Below, one piece after another: positions 58,774 through 64,000 of a DNA stretch of 64,000 bases (position 1 is the stretch's first letter; every line of letters begins with the position of its first letter). A program made the translations under genes and the position numbers. Source of the DNA: Sarcomyxa edulis (taxonomy: Eukaryota > Basidiomycota > Agaricomycetes > Agaricales > Mycenaceae); the NCBI GenBank assembly GCA_009761415.1, contig QUOL01000016.1, positions 248,001 to 312,000 on the forward strand. Direction: 5' to 3'. The notes below the pieces were generated by a model. The model was not told the DNA's origin. It made no database searches and was given only the letters and a program-made list of their open reading frames with translations.

Positions 58774-59401
58774 ATGACCAGCAGGCTGAGACACCGACCG
58801 CAGACAGAGGAAGAAGATGCTTCAGCACTGAAACTAGGACCCGGTATATCCTCCTGCCTTTCATCGACAAGGAAACCCGTCTCACAAATCCACTTTTGTA
58901 GAGTTCAACAACGCAGGTTGTCTTCTCATCTCCGAAGTCAAATATTTGCTCGAGAACAGAGACAAGGATGCTCCTGACACGGCGTGCGTGTATCTCGTAC
59001 CCACCATCTATATTATGGACTCTGATAGTCCCGCAGAGTTTATAACAAAACCTTGGACTACGTCAAGACTTTCACTAAATTCAACACTACCGATTCTGCT
59101 AGTGCCGTTCGAGAGTGTGTTACAGCTCCCTCTAATCTTCACGAGCGACTAAATTCCTTTTTGTGAAGGACACTACGACGGGAGCCTGCGTTGACCCAAT
59201 TCGAGACAGCTCAGCTAGCCAACCTATGTCCTGCTACCGCTGATGAAGCCAAAAGCGTCATCCCTAGGTGAGAGTTCGGATCTTTTCTTCATGTACTTCA
59301 CGTCCTCTTACGCAACCCTCTTCAGTCTGGTCAAAATCGACGATGACAGATTACAAACTCTACTCGACGAAATCCAAACCATGCGGAAATTCCAATCATG
59401 A
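58774..59401 (+). CDS. RPB4: RNA polymerase II subunit Rpb4
   Basis: Rpb4 pairs with Rpb7 to form the stalk of RNA polymerase II and binds mRNA. Five exons: 58774-58843, 58902-58983, 59037-59114, 59169-59267, 59326-59401; the sum is 405 nt, 134 aa, near the metazoan length (142 aa). Protein: MTSRLRHRPQTEEEDASAL, LGPEFNNAGCLLISEVKYLL (family signature), ENRDKDAPDTAVYNKTLDYV, KTFTKFNTTDSASAVRE, then LTQFETAQLANLCPATADEA and IDDDRLQTLLDEIQTMRKF with the characteristic end. The HRDC-like C-terminal domain is intact. The four introns are only 53-58 nt, so half of the short gene is intron. It converges on PUS1 with 144 bases between stops. Confidence 0.93.
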
Positions 59402-59545
59402 CATGTTCGAATTTCGGCCCATCCACTCGTGTATTTTTTCCACCTATCACATATACGTTTCCGTATTGTATTATACTGATGTTTCATCATAATGCCACAT
59501 TGACTTCTGGGATGTACAACAGGTGTTTGTTCAGAAATTAGATGG

Positions 59546-61933
59546 TCAACCCTCCGACTCGGCCAGAAGCGCTTTGCTAAGCGGTGCTTCCTCCTCCTCC
59601 TCTTCACTCTCGTCTTGTCCATCCTTCGTACTATCTTTGTGCTCAAAACTCGTAGCATCGAACTTTTTGCGTTCTTTGAAAGGGTTCTCTCGACGTCCTC
59701 CTTTCGTAATGACAGCCGCCGCAGGTATCGTACCTTCAGGGTTCAGATACAAGAGGTCGTTGCCTGCATACGAGTCGACGGATCGGACCCAGGCATCAAA
59801 TCTAAACGGATGAACAAGATATTCAGAACATGATCTCGATTGTCAGACCGATGAAAGAAAGCTTACAGCCCATCCCGACTCTCAATCTGTCGCATATTAT
59901 CATAAATATGTTTCTGCTTGAACTCATTTATAGTCTCCCGATACTGGTCGAACTCGATGGGAGGTCTGTACTCGGAATCGTCGGGTTTGAGGCCCTCGCT
60001 GATGGCAGCGACTCTGCCGTTATATGAATCGAAGATGGGTTCCTCCAATAACAGACCTAGAGCAGGCATTTTTGGTACAAATACAACTCGAGGTCCGTAC
60101 AGCTAGGCGCGTTTGTGTGGAAATTAAGACGTGAAGCAAGATCAGGTTGATGAAATGGACACGAACCTCGTTCATGACTTTCGGTGGCGTACCAGTCCGG
60201 CAGGCTAGGATCAACGCAGACATCATTTTACGCTGCAAAGCAATGTTAGTATCCGGTGTTTTTATGCACAGCTGTGAGGACTCACGATCTAGGTTTTTTA
60301 GCAACAAGAAATGGTCAGTCGAATCCAACGCCGAGACAAGGAACTCTATTCTCACCTGATGCAACATAAAACTCTGTCCATGGAACAGCACACTAATCCA
60401 CTCCGTGTCTCCATATATAGCAGGATCTGCAATCTATATACCATAACACACATTATAAGTCAGAAAAGAGATCGAGGAAGAAAAACAAGACACGAATCAC
60501 GAACCTCTATTTTCTTCATATACCGCTGATTACTAGGATCCCTAAACTCCCTTCCAACGGTGAAATTATGAAAATTGTGATTGCCTAGGTACTCAGCAGC
60601 GATCTCACGCAGCCTTTCGACTTGAGCTGCGTCGACCCTCCAGCTCCTTTTGCGGAGCAGGTCTTCTTGGTAGGTGGTTGGTTCTCCGGTCCAGAAAGGG
60701 TGAGAGGAGCTGTAGCTGGAGGATACGGGGGTTGGGGTGGAATCGCTTGAGGTTGAGGTTGAGGTTGAGGGAGTATATCGCTGCAATGCGCGTTCGAGTC
60801 CGCATCCTGGTTTGGGAGGGATCAAGAGGTAGGTAGGGAAGAAATACGTGTATTTGCGGCTATCGCATGACCTGAGATAGATGAGAGATTCGTGCGATCA
60901 GATCAGTGAGAGTCCGACCACAATCGGGCAAACGAGAAAAGAGACTGACAATCGAGCATTAAAAGAATTCTGCACACGCGCCTGCCAGTGAGGTCAAAAA
61001 AATACCATATCAGTAAACTCGAAGAATATATACTTTCTGAAGGGAAACGCACAAATCCCCACACCCTAATCTCCGGTGGCAACTCCTCATTGATACGGGC
61101 CACCATATCTGGTATACCAGGGACAGAGGTGATCATTTTGAGAGAGACGACGTTTCCTGCGGCGTGTACGCCTGCGTCTGTTCGCGCTGCTCGACCCAGG
61201 CCTACCTTGATGGGAGGTGAGAGATGGGAATGAATGCGTGAGTATGAGTGTGGGCATGAGGATGAGAGCAATGTGTGATGATGGGGAGTGGAGAGGGAAG
61301 AGGGAAGAGTGGGAGACCAGACTCAGACGCACCTTCGACGGATCATCCGCGTTATCCTGCGAAACAGCACCAGCTTTCACCATAGCTTCGAATAGTACAC
61401 CTTCGATGGTCCTACAATCTTTTTGTCTTCAACCGTATCAAGACATCAGCGCCCAATTCCAAGGAAACACAAAACACGCTATGGACGTACACCTGCATCC
61501 CCTTACACCCCGTCCCACAGAACCCAATCAACAACGCACACGCTTTCTTCGGGAAACGAATCGCTTTTGGTCCCTGTGTTTGTGCTTCGTCTTCCTCGTT
61601 ACGCGTCCCACGACGCCCCCAAGATCCTTTTCCTTTCCCTTCCTTCCCCTCCTTCCCCTTGCCTTTCCTCTTGTCTTTCCCGATCTCGGATTTCGCAAAG
61701 GAAGCTGCTTGTCTCCTTGAGATGTTCTTGTCTTTCTTTGGGTTTGGGTTAGGAGCATTATCACCTGGAGTTTCCTGAGGTTCGAGTATGGTAGTGGCAG
61801 TGGTAGTGTCCGGGTGTATGTCAGGCGCCACTACTTTTTGGTCCTCCATGTCTGAAGGATCAGAGGTTTTCATCCGTTTCGAAGGTCCAGGACCGTCCAA
61901 AGATTCCGTAACAGTATCGTCTGCTCTTTTCAT
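59546..61933 (-). CDS. PUS1: tRNA pseudouridine synthase (TruA family, Pus1-like)
   Basis: Converts uridines at several tRNA positions (and U2 snRNA) to pseudouridine, in nucleus and possibly mitochondria. The N-terminus [20 protein letters not shown] is followed by a disordered Lys-rich stretch ([16 protein letters not shown]) and then [15 protein letters not shown]. TruA core: [20 protein letters not shown] with the catalytic Asp in [70 protein letters not shown] and [17 protein letters not shown] Ser/Thr-rich insertion ([20 protein letters not shown]) lies inside the catalytic domain. The C-terminus has [20 protein letters not shown] and an acidic tail [12 protein letters not shown]. Several short introns; the start at 61933 is the first ATG of the frame, which stays open upstream, so a mitochondrial leader is possible. 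Confidence 0.88.
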
Positions 61934-62415
61934 GAATAATTGAGGACTGAAGCTCGTGAAGTACGGGGTCGCGGGCGCGATGATGAAGCTTAGGAGCTTT
62001 GGTAGTGTCCGGGTCCGTTTGACAGGCAATGAGTATATTCGTGTTCGTTTCGCGTTCAGATCTTGAGAGTGAACTTGGAGAGGGATACCGATTCGGAGAC
62101 GTTGATATGCCTGGCTAAGGATTGAGAGGAATTTTGGTCTGGCCAGTTCGACCGAGGTCCGAGGAGAAGGAAAGGAAGAAAACGTGACTTGCAAAGGACT
62201 TCGTGTTAGAAGAATCAAGATGATGAAAATACATTTGTAGTTGCACGTCCCCAGTAAGATCAATGTAGCTAAGAATAAGAAGAATATCTCGTATACATGC
62301 CGTGTTAGAGATAAGTGAAAAGATAATAGACGCATCCCTAGATCTATACCCCGAAAACCCATGAAGAAAAAGAAAAGAAAAGGAAAACGACCACCACCAT
62401 ACCCGTATACCCAAA
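61934..62415. other. intergenic between xylulokinase and PUS1
   Basis: 480 bases on the minus side between the xylulokinase stop and the PUS1 start. The frame upstream of the PUS1 ATG remains open for tens of codons, but there is no independent sign of coding. It probably holds the PUS1 promoter and leader. Confidence 0.4.
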
Positions 62416-64000
62416 CTAAAACTCCAGCAGATTGACCCCAACCTTCATCTTAACAGCCTCATCCTCACAAACCCTATACGCACCCACAAAACCCTCATAA
62501 ACCTCTTTCACTCCCTCCTTCGGCACCGCAACACACCTCATCCCAACAGCCTCAACCTCCCCCCCGCTCATCTCCTCAAACGTCCCCACCCCACCATTGA
62601 CCCACCGCCACCAAGCATACTTCGCTAAAATCGCCCCACCCATCCCCGCTCCCTCTTTCGTGGTAGAGACGTATACTTTCATACCGAAGATGTCGGAGGC
62701 GAGTTGGCGGATGGTTTGGTTGGTGGAGGAGCCGCCTGTCATTACTAGGCGTTGCAGCGGCGGTGCGTTGGCGTTGGAGGGGAGGATGTCGGCGATACGC
62801 GATTTGATGGAGAGGAATTGAGATTCGAGGATCGCGCGTGGGTGCGCTGTGTCCGGTATGCCCTCAACCGGCGTGACGGTCCCCGCAGGGTTGGGATCGT
62901 CGGGGTCATACTTGAAGAAGAATTCACCAACCACATTCGGCGGGATAATCTCCGGAAGGGGGAAATACAACCCCATATACCCATTATTCCCCGGTGGAGC
63001 ATCTTCCAAAAGCTGGTTGAACTTCTCCCAGTCCCCTCCAGCGTACTTATCGCGTACCTGTTCTCGTGCGAGTGCACCGTTCTTATAGCAGAGCATGGCT
63101 ATTTGAGCTCCGGGGGTCGTGGGGTGGGAGAGGAGGTGGGAGGTGGTGAATCTTTTAGGGGGGGTTGTGGATGGGGGGATGGAGAGGAGAAGGGTGGTGG
63201 ATGTGCCGAGGGAGAGGAGGGCGTCGCCTGGGGCTGAGAATGAGACGACTGTGGCGGAGTTGTCGCCTGTGAAGGGGGCTATTAGGCAGTCTGTACATAT
63301 GTGTGAGAAGCCGTGTTATTGTATATGAGAGCGAGTGGGGGACTTACTTGGACTAAATCCCCAACGCTGTACCCACCAAGGATGGATCTCACCTAGGACG
63401 GTACCTCCAGGAACAGGCTCTGGACCCAACTTCGAACGAAGTTCGGGTCCACCGCAGGCTTCGAGGAGTTGATCGTTCCATTTGCAAGATAAGACGTTCA
63501 TGAGATTCATTCCGCTCGCATCAGAGACTTCAATGGGTGCGATGCGACCTAGGAAGAGAGAGGGCATGAATGAAGATACGAGAGAGATGTGTTTTGTGGC
63601 TTTGTAGGCTTCTGGTTTTAGACGGCGGATCTAAGTCAGAGGAGAGTGTGAGCTTGAAATGACGAAGAGATTACGGTGAGACAGGATTACTCGGGCGATT
63701 TGTGGTCCAGTGAACCGTTCGTAGGCTCTGCTTCCTGTCAGATCTGCGAGTACCTGAGGGCCTCCAACTGCGTCCTCCAAATCCCGACAATCTTGGGTAG
63801 TAGATGAATCCTGCCATATAGGTGCGTTTGGGAGAGAGAACGCTCGAGGAGAAAGCTGCTGGCAAAGCGATAGCGCGGGATGCAAGTCATATAGAATATC
63901 ATCGGAGGCTTTCGACCAATACACGGAGCCATGTTGCTGTAGATGGCCATAAGATCACGGATTGTAGCAAAGTCAGAGATACTCGATGCTCACTTGTCCT
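62416..64000 (-). CDS. XKS1: D-xylulokinase, 5' end beyond the window
   Basis: FGGY-family sugar kinase; phosphorylates D-xylulose to D-xylulose 5-phosphate, feeding the pentose phosphate pathway. The window holds the C-terminal part, from ASDDILYDLHPALSLCQQLS through ADLTGSRAYERFTGPQIARV, SFMPSLFLGRIAPIEVSDAS, SGMNLMNVLSCKWNDQLLEA, HPWWVQRWGFSP, then FGGY_C: GDNSATVVSFSAPGDALLSL, LGTSTTLLLSIPPST, MLCYKNGALAREQVRDKYAG, KSRIADILPSNANAPPLQRL, VMTGGSSTNQTIRQLASDIF, KEGAGMGGAILAKYAWWR, ending VGVNLLEF and TAG at 62416. The substrate-specific piece ASGMNLMNV and the GTSTT phosphate loop are intact. Exon borders near 63650, 63345-63300 and 63955 are short introns. The N-terminal first part is outside, at coordinates above 64000. 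Confidence 0.88.

Noticed and set aside
58454..58885. 143-codon minus frame antisense to the RPB4 promoter and first exon
   Set aside because: It overlaps a firmly supported RPB4 exon, has no motif, and its residue pattern is what the antisense of this sequence gives by chance.
61087..61383. 98-codon minus frame with Arg-rich sequence inside PUS1
   Set aside because: It is an alternative frame over PUS1 exons; the PUS1 frame carries the catalytic motif.
1..64000. CRISPR arrays, insertion sequences, LTR or TIR transposons, rRNA genes
   Set aside because: No regular spacer-repeat pattern, no long terminal repeats, no transposase or reverse-transcriptase motifs and no rRNA-like sequence were seen.

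Overview
The window is nuclear DNA of a filamentous basidiomycete, most likely an agaricomycete. The reasons are dense genes with many 40-75 nt GT-AG introns (often with a CTAAC/CTGAC-type branch point), fungal forms of core genes (MET13, ARP8, RPB4, PUS1, XKS1, CON7), and several families I associate with mushroom-forming fungi (a Cys-Gly-Leu-Ala-Ala-Leu-Asn hypothetical, a GDSGS serine-protease family, a DUF7330-like protein). I rebuilt exons by eye from splice signals and reading frame. Where the exon sum divides by three and the protein reads through conserved motifs I give exact coordinates; elsewhere I say so.

Layout. 1-8 kb: 3' end of an unrecognised gene, methylenetetrahydrofolate reductase (+), and an ELMO-family protein (-). 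8.6-16 kb: a small hypothetical and two larger low-complexity hypotheticals. 16.3 kb: an intron-containing tRNA-Pro(AGG), then an F-box/RCC1 protein (-). 19-22 kb: poorly coding. 22.8-24.9 kb: a Con7-type C2H2 regulator (-). 25-30 kb: poorly coding, with small doubtful membrane-protein ORFs. 30-35 kb: RING protein (+) converging on ARP8 (-), then a second tRNA-Pro(AGG) with a different intron. 35.6-42.4 kb: DUF7330-like (+), M20 peptidase (+) and DnaJ-X chaperone (-). 43.2-43.7 kb: a decayed copy of the 5' half of that DnaJ gene. 44-50 kb: hypothetical (-), CGLAALN-family protein (-) and an Avt-type amino-acid transporter (+). 50-58 kb: R3H/SUZ protein (+), a 3' fragment of a serine-protease-like gene (-), and two secreted proteins (-). 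58.7-64 kb: RPB4 (+), PUS1 (-) and the 3' part of xylulokinase (-).

Most genes are unrelated housekeeping genes in convergent or divergent pairs; I see no biosynthetic cluster, defence island or intact transposon. The best leads are the MTHFR copy lacking its usual GHPE motif, the DnaJ pseudogene beside its parent, the two tRNA-Pro genes with identical exons but divergent introns, and the CGLAALN protein as a possible uncharacterised cysteine-hydrolase family.
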